A DNA stretch of 64,000 bases. Origin: Apoderus coryli (taxonomy: Eukaryota; Arthropoda; Insecta; Coleoptera; Attelabidae). Under the pieces are notes generated by a model that was given only the letters and a program-made list of their open reading frames with translations, did not search any database and was not told the origin of the DNA. Below are positions 54,857 to 64,000 of this stretch, piece by piece. Location: assembly GCA_911728435.2 (NCBI GenBank), contig OU452199.1:4412860-4476859 (forward strand). Reading direction: 5' to 3'. The position numbers were made by a program, and so were the translations under genes. Numbering within the stretch: position 1 is the stretch's first letter; every line of letters begins with the position of its first letter.

Positions 54857-55705
54857 CAGGGTGTTAGTAAATAAGTGCGACAAACTTCAAGGGGTATTTC
54901 TGCATGAAAAAATAATGACAGTTTGCTATATAAACATATGTCCGCAAATGCTTCGTTTTCTGAGATACGGGGTGTTAAAGTTTTTCTTAAAAACTGAAGA
55001 TTAATTGCTTGCTCTGAAACCGGTGGAGATATGCAAATGAAATTTAGTGAGTTTTAAGAGGTAGTTATTGCGCATTTTTTGGCAAGCAATTAAGAATTTT
55101 ATATTCATCAGTGGCGCGCATACGGGTAATGATCTCAATATTTTTAAAGAAAAAAATGGTACGCCACTGGAATTTTTCAAATAAAAAATCATTTTGCAAT
55201 TCCTCCTTCAATTTGTGATAAAAAATTTCTCTTGCTTTTTTATCATGGGGGGCATCGTCTTTGTGTAATAAAATAAAACGGCTTACCCCGTATTTTTCAT
55301 TTCTTTAATACATTATCAATATGATAAAAAAGCAAGAGAGATTTTTTATCACAAATTGAATGACGAATTCCAAAATGATTTTTAATTTGAAAAATTCCAG
55401 TGGCGTATTTTTTTTTCTTCAAAAAAAATTGAGATCATTACCCGTATGCGCGCCACTGATGAACATAAAATTCTTAATTGCATGTCAAAATATGCGCAAT
55501 AACTACCTCTTAAAACCCACTAAATTCCATTTGCATATCTCCACCTGTTTCAGAGCAATCAATAAATCTTCAGTTTTTAAGAAAAACTTTAACTGTATCT
55601 CAGCAGAAAACGAAGCATTTGCATGTGTTTATATAGCAAACTGTCATTATTTTTTGATGTAGAATTACCTCTTGAAGTTTGTCGCACTTATTTACTAACA
55701 CCCTG
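54857..55705. mobile_element. fold-back MITE with CAGGGTGTTAG ends
   Basis: An 849-bp element between TA dinucleotides (54855-54856 and 55706-55707). Arms of about 390 bp (54857-55247 and 55322-55705) are inverted copies, for example CAGTGGCGCGCATACGGGTA against TACCCGTATGCGCGCCACTG. Frames inside are products of the palindrome and not genes. Confidence 0.9.
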
Positions 55706-55709
55706 TATA

Positions 55710-56064
55710 AACGTTTTGAATTTTCCCCTATTAAGCAAGACGCAGTTTTATGAAATATTTTACGCGTTTTCCTAATTATAATTTTCAGATTATTATAAAA
55801 TACTTAAGAAACATCATTTTACCGTTTTCATTGTCGCCTCAAAAAATATGCGCTTCTAATGAATATTTTCGAACGTTTTTTTTTTTAGCTATAAATTTCG
55901 GTTTATTTTAAATTACATAAAGAACCTTTTATAAACGTTTTCAATTTTGTCAATGTTTGACACGCGTTTAAAAAACACCTAAAACAAACGTTTTTATTTT
56001 ATGGTTTATTTATAATAGATATACAACGTTACTTAAACATAATAATTAAATATCTTTTATTGAG
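55710..56064. other. AT-rich stretch before the LINE
   Basis: Contains several AACGTTT motifs also seen at 32960-33240 and 57650-57790, suggesting the LINE landed in a diffuse repeat. No gene. Confidence 0.3.
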
Positions 56065-57525
56065 ATGAGAGATATAATAAACTCTTTTAAAAATAAAATA
56101 AACATTTTTGATTTCAATATCGTAATCATTCAATATATTAAGGATATAATAATTATAGCATTGACAATATTGATTAATTTGGCGATCTCATCCGGTATGT
56201 TTCCGATTTGTCTGAAATTTAGCAAAATTATACCGTTATTCAAAAAAGGATCTCCAGATGAATTGAACAACTATCGCCCTATTTCTATAGTGCCTGTTCT
56301 AGGCAAAATTTTTGAAAAGATACTCTTTAAACAATTAGCCAACTATTTTGAAAGAAATAATTTATTTTCTCCGAAACAATTTGGATTTAGACCGAAACTT
56401 AACACCGTTTCAGCTATAGAAAATTTTATAAATAGCGTTGTAACCGCTTTTGAGAGTAGAAGGCTTGTGGGGGCTTCTTTTCTTGATTTAAAAAACGCGT
56501 TTGATTGCGTCTCACACGATATCTTGTTGGGTATGAGTGCGAATTCGATTCGTTTGCTGAGTTCCTATCTCACTGGTAGGAATGTTGTAACGATGTTTGA
56601 GTCAAAGTCTTCTCAGCCCTTGTTGAGCCCTTGTGGAGTCCCACAGGGCTCGGTGCTCGGACCTCTATTGTTTTTGATTTTCATTAATGATTTACCGCTA
56701 CATCTGCCATGCTCTGACCTGACATTGTTTGCAGACGATTCAACTATTGTCGATGTTGAACTGTCGAGTGATGTTCTGGCCTCAAGTATGATTAATTCAC
56801 AGTCGAGGGCTGCTGACTGGTTTGCAGCTAACAAACTCTGTATGAATGCCAATAAAACAGCTACTAAAATATTTACATTACGTGAGACGGATGTTGCTGT
56901 TTCTGATGGTCTGGTAAAGTTTTTGGGTGTCACTTTGGACCAAAAGCTAACCTGGGCGGGTCATGTCGAGGTTACCATTGCCAAGTTGTCTAAGGTTGTG
57001 TTCATGTTGCGAAGCTTGAAGGGTGAAGTCGCTTTTAATGTTTTGAAATCAGCATATTATGGCATTTTTCACAGTGTGGCTTCATATGCTTTGTCAATTT
57101 GGGGACACTCTTGTCATGCTAGTCGGGTATTCGCAATCCAAAGACGAGTAGTTCGAATAATGACAGATTTAAAGTTTAGAGAGGATGTCACACCTAAATT
57201 TAAAGAATGTAAAATAATTACACTCCCGTGTCTCTATATCTACAATTCAAATATGTATGTGAAAAATAATTACAATCTGTACATAAGGCATGATGAAGTT
57301 CACAACCACAATACCAGAAACAAAAATCACATTCTTCCTGAATATATGAGGTTGGGTAGAAGCAGAAATTCTGTAAACTATTATGGTCCCACATGCTATA
57401 ATCATTTGCCAGATAGTTTGAAAACACTGAGCCTTGCAATGTTCAAAAATAGATTAAAGAACTACTTAATTGACCGGGCTTTTTACTCCATTGATGAATT
57501 CCTCAGCACTGACTTTCTGTTTTGA
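56065..57525 (+). CDS. LINE reverse transcriptase, uninterrupted but truncated
   Basis: An open frame of 486 codons coding for a jockey/CR1-group RT and its C-terminal domain. Motifs in order: SSGMFPICLKFSKIIPLFKK; LNNYRPISIVPVLGKIFEKI (RT 1-2); SPKQFGFRPKLNTVSAIENF; GASFLDLKNAFDCVSHDILL (motif A); SPCGVPQGSVLGPLLFLIFI (motif B); DLTLFADDSTIVDV (FADD, motif C); NKLCMNANKTATKIF; and VKFLGVTLDQKLTWAGHVE. The C-terminus has HNHNTRNKNHI, YGPTCYNHLPDSL and RAFYSIDEF. The first 40 residues are low-complexity (Ile-rich) and the start Met is doubtful. Without an endonuclease the copy cannot move alone; it is a remnant with a surprisingly intact frame. Confidence 0.85.
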   Translation: MRDIINSFKNKINIFDFNIVIIQYIKDIIIIALTILINLAISSGMFPICLKFSKIIPLFKKGSPDELNNYRPISIVPVLGKIFEKILFKQLANYFERNNLFSPKQFGFRPKLNTVSAIENFINSVVTAFESRRLVGASFLDLKNAFDCVSHDILLGMSANSIRLLSSYLTGRNVVTMFESKSSQPLLSPCGVPQGSVLGPLLFLIFINDLPLHLPCSDLTLFADDSTIVDVELSSDVLASSMINSQSRAADWFAANKLCMNANKTATKIFTLRETDVAVSDGLVKFLGVTLDQKLTWAGHVEVTIAKLSKVVFMLRSLKGEVAFNVLKSAYYGIFHSVASYALSIWGHSCHASRVFAIQRRVVRIMTDLKFREDVTPKFKECKIITLPCLYIYNSNMYVKNNYNLYIRHDEVHNHNTRNKNHILPEYMRLGRSRNSVNYYGPTCYNHLPDSLKTLSLAMFKNRLKNYLIDRAFYSIDEFLSTDFLF

Positions 57526-57645
57526 TTAAGTTATATACATTTCTATGTTTTTATATTGTGTTATGTAATATTTTAGTATTTAATATGACTTGTGTAAACC
57601 TTTTTTGGTAATGAGAATAAATAAATAAATAAATAATAAATGCAC
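56065..57645 (+). mobile_element. 5'-truncated LINE with open RT frame and (AAAT)n tail
   Basis: Coding to 57525, a short 3' UTR, then a run of AAAT units at about 57617-57645. The endonuclease domain is missing. The 5' junction lies near 56065-56110. Confidence 0.85.
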
Positions 57646-57889
57646 GTAGTTGTATTTAAATAAGAAAAACATGTGTCTATAACGTTCAAACTGGAAGGTG
57701 TAAAATAAACCGTCAATTTTCTAACGTAAGACCAATTATCAACGACTGACACGTTGAATGAACGTTTAATTTACGTATATGTGTTTACTGGGAATATATG
57801 TAAAGATTGTTTATTTACAAATGATTTTTTCAAATGAAGTATGACAAAATATGTTGTTATTTTATGCAAAAAATAATTACCTATAACGC

Positions 57890-58210
57890 GTTCTCTACAG
57901 TACGCGAGTATAGACAACAATATCCAGAAGCGAAAACGAATTCAATTTTGCCAGCAAATGCTGTAGATAATGCGTGAAGATCTAAAATTTCTTCAAAAAA
58001 TTTTGTGGTCAGATGAATCCTCATTTTCAACCAGTGGAGTACCAAATAAGCAAAACCATAGATTTTTTAACACTGACAATCCAAACTTTGTTAGAGAAGG
58101 GTGATTTCAAGGAAGACAGACGCTTAACATATGGTGTGGTATTTTAGGGGTCCGCATAGCAGGACCACAAATTGTTGAAGGCACATTAACCGGAGAAACT
58201 TATGTAAGTT
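57890..58210 (+). pseudogene. Tc1/mariner-type transposase central relic
   Basis: The frame reads REYRQQYPEAKTNSI, then after a stop FLQKILWSDESSFSTSGVPN and KQNHRFFNTDNPNFVREG. After another stop it reads FQGRQTLNIWCGILGVRIAG and PQIVEGTLTGETY. WSDES supplies the first catalytic Asp, and NIWCGILG and LTGETY are the blocks seen in DD41D-like proteins (compare NVWCGILG and LTGEVY in the intact copies). The helix-turn-helix linker and the last two Asp motifs are missing. Confidence 0.75.
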
Positions 58211-59340
58211 TGTTGTTTATTCAGTATTTATTTGGTATAACATGTATATGAACTATTTTTCTTAGAACCATTCAAAGAATTACACAGAAGATTACACCAA
58301 AGATCAGCACTTACCTGTTGGATGATGATTATCTGGAGAACATGAAGACTGATGAAGCGACGGCATTATCGGAGCTGTTTGCGATATGCTACAGTCCATC
58401 GCGCGTCAAACTTAGTACGAGAATTTGGCTTAATAAATTAAATAGAGTTATATGCGAAGATATTATGCCAATTATCATTAAAACAACACATCAGAGTTAT
58501 CAAATTAGTTTCTTGTTTACTAATACTGATAATAATTAAAATGTCTACACCACAATTAGTAATTTGAAGCCTTCACTTTGGAGTCTCTATCACTCCGCAC
58601 TATTATTATAAATGTTAAATCATGAATCTCTTTCATGCCACAACCTTTTTACACTAAATTCCAGCCTCCTATGATAATGGATAAAATGTAGCCTACTGTT
58701 AAAAGGATACCCGGTTATAAATAAGTGATATAGTAGGGGTAGTTATATACATATATATAATATTAAAGGTAGAGAGAGGAGACAACATCATGATTATATC
58801 TGACAGAGTAACCGTGTGGGGGCGGGATCAGATCTCGACACACAACATCCACCCTGTATTTAACTTCTGTTGTGTCACATTACGGTGGTGCGACTGCGCC
58901 CATATAGTTGTGTGATAGGGGTAACAACAGAACGGCACGTTATCAAACACCCTGCCGCCCCCACCACTTTGGGATTTTGTTTCTGTGCTGTACAAGTAAA
59001 ATGTTACATAGGTGTACAGAGTATTTCTGACGTCGTTGTTAGTTTAGAGAGTGGGGTAGTTTGATGCTGTTTTTTTTCTTGTTTCTCAAATACGGTGGTT
59101 GGTTTCGAAAGTCGTGATAGAATGTGACTGTCGTTTTATAGAGTTAAAGCTGTACGCCATCGAAAACTCTGATTGGAGTATTGTTAGTTTGGAACTGATT
59201 TCTTTTAATAATAATAATAATATACAATAAAATATTTATTCAGTGAATAGAAGCTAAACTGTAACAGCCAATTTTTAACCTTCGTCTTAAATGATCTGGG
59301 GTTCTTTATTAGTTTCAAATGCTGAGGCAAGTGATTAAAG
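58211..59340. other. stretch with a GC-richer, single-copy island
   Basis: Bases 58780-59070 are GC-richer than their surroundings and occur once (GTGTGGGGGCGGGATCAGA, and later TGCCGCCCCCACCAC, near-complementary G/C runs about 140 bp apart). A 73-codon frame at 58318-58539 is unrecognised. It could hold a regulatory site, but nothing in the sequence proves that. Confidence 0.35.
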
Positions 59341-59344
59341 ATTT

Positions 59345-59888
59345 TTACGCAGACATCACAAGTGAACTATTCGCTGAAAGAGAAAGTCTATGAACAGGCA
59401 GTCTCAGATTTGAGTCATATCTAAGTCGATAGTTAGATACTTGACCATTGCTGGTAAAATTCCCGATGTTAGTAAAGCCGGGCTCAAACGACTGGTGTAC
59501 ATGGCCAATTGAAGTTAGATTCAAAATGTAAAATTTGATAAACCTGCCTCTACCGCAGCTTCTCTCAAATTTAACACTCATTATTGCTATGGCAGTCTGT
59601 ATTATTAGATCACCACGACGGCGGCGATCCACCAAAGTTGACCAATTCATTCTGGCCAGGTGTTGCTCATAACGCAATTCTCGTAATTCCAAAGGGATTC
59701 TAGTTACTTTCCTTTATACACGCTCGATGATCTCCACATCCCTCACATAGTAAGGACTTCAAACCGACTGTGCGTACTCCAGGATAGGTCGTATATAAGA
59801 CTTGTAGAGCTTTACTATCGTGTCAGTCGAGTGGTCCGTAAAAGCTTTCTGAATTAAATAGATCATCGAGTTTGCTTTTTAACAACTT
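59345..59888 (-). pseudogene. LINE RT C-terminal relic
   Basis: Minus-strand reading gives KANSMIYLIQKAFTDHSTDT, then IVKLYKSYIRPILEYAQSV and, past a stop, VRDVEIIERV. Then it gives RKVTRIPLELRELRYEQHLA and RMNWSTLVDRRRRGDLI. This is the connection and thumb-like C-terminal region of jockey/CR1 LINEs (KLYKSYIRPILEYA...VQRR.TRI). It carries at least two stops and lacks the catalytic core. Confidence 0.85.
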
Positions 59889-59899
59889 TAGATCGTTTT

Positions 59900-60402
59900 C
59901 CACGGCAACTTTGATTTTTCATTTTTGATTTCTGATAAACGTTATTTTGATTGAAATCTACCATTAACTTGCAATTATCGGTTTCCATAAAAATGGTAGA
60001 AATCACCACATCGACGTAATTAACTTTTTTGTAGCTTATAAGTTGGTCTTTTTACAAAAGTAATAATTTAAAATAATGAAGCTTGTCAAAGCTGTCTTTA
60101 ATTAATTTATGTGTACAATTTACCCAAATGCCCGCTATATCTACGCCAATGAACAGTTAATGAGAGCCAAAATAATTCAGAATATTTTAGGTTATCTGTC
60201 CTCAAATGCGTGTAAAATTTTGTCAAAATCGGTTAGCTAGTTTTTGAGAAATGAACAAAAAAGTTAATTTGACCAGTAAATTTGGACACCCTGTATCTCG
60301 ATAACGAAGCATTTGCGGACATGGGTTCAATGGCAAACAATGGTTGAATTGTTTTCAGGAATCTCCAGTTTTCGTTTGTTGCAACCATAATGAATCACCC
60401 TG
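59900..60402. repeat. solo arm of a long-TIR transposon
   Basis: A single terminal arm of about 500 bp that ends GAATCACCCTG at 60402 and matches the right arm of the element at 61509-63751 (CACGGCAACTTTGATTTTTC, then GTTTCCATAAAAATGGTAGA). Its partner arm is absent; the LINE relic at 59345-59888 adjoins its inner edge. Confidence 0.75.
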
Positions 60403-61508
60403 TATAGTGTCAAGATTCTATTTTTTTTTCGTTTTTTAAGTTTTTCTCCAAGAATTGAACAATTCGTTTTTGATATTTTAAACTGTAATAATAAAATTTT
60501 GTTTTTTTAGGCTATCCTACCTATACTTGTGAAAAAAAGAAAATACTTGGGATTGTACAATGAGGAAAATTTATTTTTTGTCGAAAAACGAGCATTGTTC
60601 GACAAAAAGAGCAAGAGACAAAAAAGTTTCTAAATTAAATGGGAACTACAAATTTCGTGTTATTAAAGATCAGAGGCTCTCCTAATATTGAGTTTTTTAC
60701 GTGTACTTAATAAGCGTAGGTATACCAAATTTTAATTTTCTGTTTCACAAATTTAAAAAATAGAACTTTGACAACTTCTATATCACATGCTTATTGTATA
60801 TTATATTATTGTTTTTTCTTTTTTATTTAGTTATTTTCATAGTAACATAATAATTAGTAAACTACATTCTTATTTGTTCACTTATTTATTATACGTCGTA
60901 TAAATAGTGGTACACATTCTGAAACACCTTGTATAAACATTAAAAAAAAAGTCACCCCTACTGTGACTTGTGAACACGGTGGTGGTTTGATGTTGAACGC
61001 CATTGGCGCTAATCCCATTGGTCTGTCGTGCTCTTTACTGGCATTGGGCGCACGCCCCACCCTCCCATAAATGTGCATCGATTTTCAAATGTATGACCTC
61101 TTGCTGCCTCATATCCCAGCAAGATAACTGCATCATGTAAAACTGCCTCTCATTTATTCAATACTATTATTAAATAGGTGTATTCCTTTCTTAATAGATC
61201 ATAAGTACCTACCTACCTTTATATTTTGGAATATAAAGAATTGGTTTTTAAAAAATATCTTTTAATTCAACTTTATTCAAACTCAAAAATACAACTTAGA
61301 AAAATCAAAGGAATACAATTATTATTAATGTTAACTTGTTGGTGTCTATGTCTATTCTAATTGAACATGTTGTTGTACATAACTAAGTAACTTTTGATAC
61401 ATATGCACTTTTGCTATTTTACTGGAAATGATGGATCAGCAACTTGTCGTCGTGGGAATCTTCTTATTATATTTATACAGGATGAACCATACATAACTCT
61501 ACCCTATA
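60403..61508. other. stretch with no recognised gene
   Basis: Bases 60950-61080 are GC-richer and single-copy; a minus-strand 66-codon frame there (60878-61078) includes MAFNIKPPPCSQV, unrecognised. The rest is AT-rich. Confidence 0.35.
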
Positions 61509-62084
61509 CAGGGTGATTCATCAACGAAAACTAGGGATTTCTGAAAACAATTCAAGCATTTTTTGCCATTGAACCACAGGGTGTCCAAATTTAGTGGTCA
61601 AATTAACCTCTTTGTTCATTTCTCAAAAACTAGCTAACCTATTTTGACAAAATTTACATGCATGATAGCCTTGAAATAGCAGCAATTTGTGGAAATTTTA
61701 CGTTAATATAATGTCTGAGAAGACTTCAGGAACGTGTAAAATTATGCAATATTTTACTAATTGATTAAGTAGTTTGTCATAAATATTTAGGTTTTATCAT
61801 AACTTCACTTTTGTCATTTTTATTTGTTTTTAAGTAGACTTTTTTGTATAAAAAATATATTCTAGATTTTTTTACAAGGCAATCGTATAATATAATCATA
61901 TTTGGGCCCACTGTGCGATGTCGTGGTTTCTACCATTTTTATGGAAACCGATAAATTGCAAGTTAATGGTAGATTTTAAATGAAAATAACGTTTACAAGA
62001 AAACAAAATGAAAAATCAAAGCTGCCGTGAAAAACGATTTAATAATAACAAATTACTTAACAACAAAACTAAACTCCTAATTAA

Positions 62085-62205
62085 AATAAGAAAATTCATA
62101 ACAACTTCTACATCTTTCAACTAATGAATTTCTAGCTCTAATACGGATATTATGATCGTTTCTTATTTCCCTAGCAACTTCACGAACTCTGTGTAGAATT
62201 GGGTT
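62085..62205 (-). pseudogene. transposase C-terminus of the long-TIR element
   Basis: The minus frame reads NPILHRVREVAREIRNDHNI and RARNSLVERCRSCYEF before a TAG/TAA-rich end. This is the helical tail that follows the catalytic domain in Tc1/mariner-type transposases (R.....I....L..A..SL..R...C). It ends just inside the left arm and is cut on its 5' side by the mariner. Confidence 0.6.
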
Positions 62206-62206
62206 T

Positions 62207-62990
62207 GGTGGATTAAATACAAGGCATGTTTTTTAAGTAAGTACCGTTTTGGAATTAAAAAAAGACGTGCAAAGATATCGCAATAATTTTATTTTTACAT
62301 GAAAGCCTGTACCTTAATCTACTTTTCTACATAATTTCCGTGAATATTGAGGCACTTGTCATAACGTGGCACCAGTTTTTGAATACCTACCCTCCTCATA
62401 AAATTCTGCCGCCTGACTTGTCTCACAATAAGACGCTGCATTGATTGTCTCATTACGAGGCAGAAACTCCACTAGCAATACTCCTTTTCTGTCCCAAAAA
62501 ACTGTGCACATGATTTTCCTTTTGGGTGATGATGAATGTCGCCATTCCATGGATTGTTGTTTCAATTCTGGTGTGACGTAGGCCACCCATGTTTCGTCAC
62601 CAGTAACAATTTGGTCTAAAAAATCTTTACCTTCATTGTGGTACCGCTCAAGGAAAGTCAATGCACTGCCTAAACGTTGGGTTTTATGCAAATCCGTCAA
62701 CATTTTTGGAAGAAACAAGTTAGGCGGCAGAATTTTATAAGGAGGGTATTCGTACATTGATTAATTCGTTTCAATTTTACAAACTCTTATTACACAAGAA
62801 GCCGAACTAATATTATTCATAATAACAAACATAAAATAATAAAGTTTTTTGGGCGTTTTAAACTTAGTTATTAGTGGACTGTAAAATAAAAAACGTCTGC
62901 TTTGTATAGCACCCAAACAATTAATACTGCGAAACCAAAAGTGACGCTAGCGGTGTTGCCAAATATTCTTATAATGTCCTTGCAGGTTGT
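62207..62990 (-). pseudogene. mariner transposon remnant, internally deleted
   Basis: Nested inside the long-TIR element. The frame at 62757-62359 reads LPKMLTDLHKTQRLGSALTF, then LERYHNEGKDFLDQIVTGDE, with the first catalytic Asp in TGDETWV. Then come KQQSMEWRHSSSPKRKIMCT and VFWDRKGVLLVEFLPRNETI. Then the sequence jumps to PRYDKCLNIHGNYVEK, the normal mariner C-terminus (about 62360-62300). The second and third Asp motifs were removed by an internal deletion. The 3' edge near 62218 reads CATGTTTTTTAAGTAAGTAC, a typical mariner end; the other end was not found. Confidence 0.85.
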
Positions 62991-63049
62991 CACGTTTATT
63001 TGAGAGTCACGACAAACTCTCTCCACTTTCTCTAAAAATCTTTAATATT

Positions 63050-63150
63050 CTTGATGCTTACCAAGAACCCAATTACACTGCTCTTGCATTTTCATTGCAC
63101 GAATCATAACAAAATACGATATCTGCATATTCTTCAATCGAAAAACTCAT
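63050..63150 (-). pseudogene. transposase N-terminus of the long-TIR element
   Basis: On the minus strand an ATG at about 63150 starts MSFSIEEYADIVFCYDSCNE and continues NARAV before a stop. The pattern EYADIVF.Y..CN.NA..A opens the helix-turn-helix region of DD41D-like transposases. It starts just inside the right arm, as in the intact elements. The frame decays within 40 codons. Confidence 0.6.
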
Positions 63151-63756
63151 TTTAATTTAGTTAAAAACATTCGCAATATTAAAAACAACTACGAAATAAT
63201 AACATAATTTTAACTAATTCAAATTTGTTGCTGTCAAAGTTTTCTTTTATTGTTGCGACATTCGTTTTCCATGGCAACTTTGATTTTTCATTTGGTTTTC
63301 TGGTAAACGTTATTTTGATTTAAATTAACCATTAACTTGCAATTTATCGGTTTCCATAAAAATGGTAGAAATCACAACATCGACGTAATTAACTTTTTTG
63401 TAGCTTATAAGTAGCTATTTTTAAAAAAGTAATGATTTAAAATAATGAAGCTTGTCAAAGCTGTCTCTAATTAATTTATGTGTAAAATTTACCCAAATGC
63501 CCCCTATATCAACGCCAACGAACAGTTAATGAAAGCCAAAAAAATTAAATGCATATTATTTTAAGTTATCGCGGTCCCTAAATCCATGTAAATTTTTGTC
63601 AAAATCTGTTAGCTAGTTTTTGAGAAATGAACAAAAAAGTTGTATCTCGATAACGAAGCATTTGCGGACATGGGTTCAATGGTAAAAAATGCTTGAATTG
63701 TTTTCAGGAATCTCCAGTTTTCGTTTGTTGCAACCATAATGAATCACCCTGTATAC

Positions 63757-64000
63757 AAGATGCTCAGAATTAGAGGGCAACAATGGAGATCTCCGAAACG
63801 GCAAGGATTAGGTGGGTAGTGTAAATTTGGCAAAGTTGCGTATTTATGTTTAACAATTTGCCGTTACAAAACTGTTTTTTTTTAAGGCCTCTTTTGATAT
63901 TTTTGAAAAAAACTAAAATTTAAATTTTTCGTTTTTATGTTATTTTGTTAAAGAAGCTATAGAAAAACTAAAACAACTTTCTTTTTTTTCTTTCTTCTGC
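63757..64000. other. window end, no recognised feature
   Basis: AT-rich DNA without coding or repeat features that I can support. Confidence 0.4.

Larger units (their letters stand above)
61509..63751 (-). mobile_element. long-TIR Tc1/mariner-type transposon with a nested mariner
   Basis: A 2243-bp element flanked by TA (61507-61508 and 63752-63753). Arms of about 500-530 bp (61509 to about 62035, and about 63265-63751) start CAGGGTGATTCAT. Between them, on the minus strand, lie the N-terminus (63050-63150) and C-terminus (62085-62205) of its own transposase, separated by a mariner remnant that replaced the middle. Confidence 0.8.

Noticed and set aside
55001..55662. Frames on both strands (MIFYLKNSSGVPFF and MTNSKMIFNLKNSSGV)
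   Set aside because: They are the two arms of the same palindrome, giving similar peptides on opposite strands.
60878..61078. Minus-strand frame with MAFNIKPPPCSQV as a possible 5' exon of Hr51
   Set aside because: No good phase-1 donor follows the open stretch, and I cannot match it to the receptor's N-terminus; left as a GC-richer island only.

Overview
The window is a stretch of a large, AT-rich, repeat-dense arthropod genome, most likely an insect. The clearest host gene is on the minus strand. Two coding exons, 34037-33773 and 16225-16122, join in phase across GT/AG sites to give both zinc fingers of an NR2E-group nuclear receptor DNA-binding domain. The P-box (CNGCSG) and the second finger point to the NR2E3/PNR orthologue, Hr51 (unfulfilled). 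The intron between the two fingers is about 17.5 kb. I do not see the exons before 34037 or after 16122.

Nearly everything else recognisable is mobile DNA, much of it nested. Region 1-16 kb: a mariner relic; several LINE reverse-transcriptase fragments, one split by an intact DD41D (rosa-type) transposon (2587-4674); a broken THAP-domain gene; a long-TIR transposon relic (7562-9337); two palindromic repeats, one carrying a hAT-type MITE; and a Penelope-like element with RT and GIY-YIG domains (13251-15708). Region 16-34 kb (Hr51 intron): fold-back elements; a satellite-bearing repeat element (18811-21239); a nearly intact LINE (22209-24195); a transposase relic; a second satellite-bearing copy with a nested LINE that has a 10-bp target duplication; and three tandem repeats just inside the intron donor.

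Region 34-47 kb: a Crypton-type tyrosine-recombinase pseudogene, LINE and BEL/Pao fragments, a second DD41D transposon encoding the same protein as the first (40137-42209), and the largest satellite-bearing copy (43221-46703). Region 47-64 kb: a 3.57-kb P-superfamily candidate with perfect 31-bp terminal inverted repeats and a THAP exon, inserted inside a MITE; more fold-back MITEs; a LINE with an open reverse-transcriptase frame (56065-57525); and a long-TIR transposon whose transposase is split by a mariner.

The strongest leads are the P-like element (47372-50939), a set of hammerhead-ribozyme-like cores in and near Penelope-type repeats, the two DD41D copies as a sign of recent activity, and the Crypton with 19-bp direct repeats at its edges. 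No tRNA, rRNA or CRISPR array was seen. All family calls rest on motif reading, not database searches.
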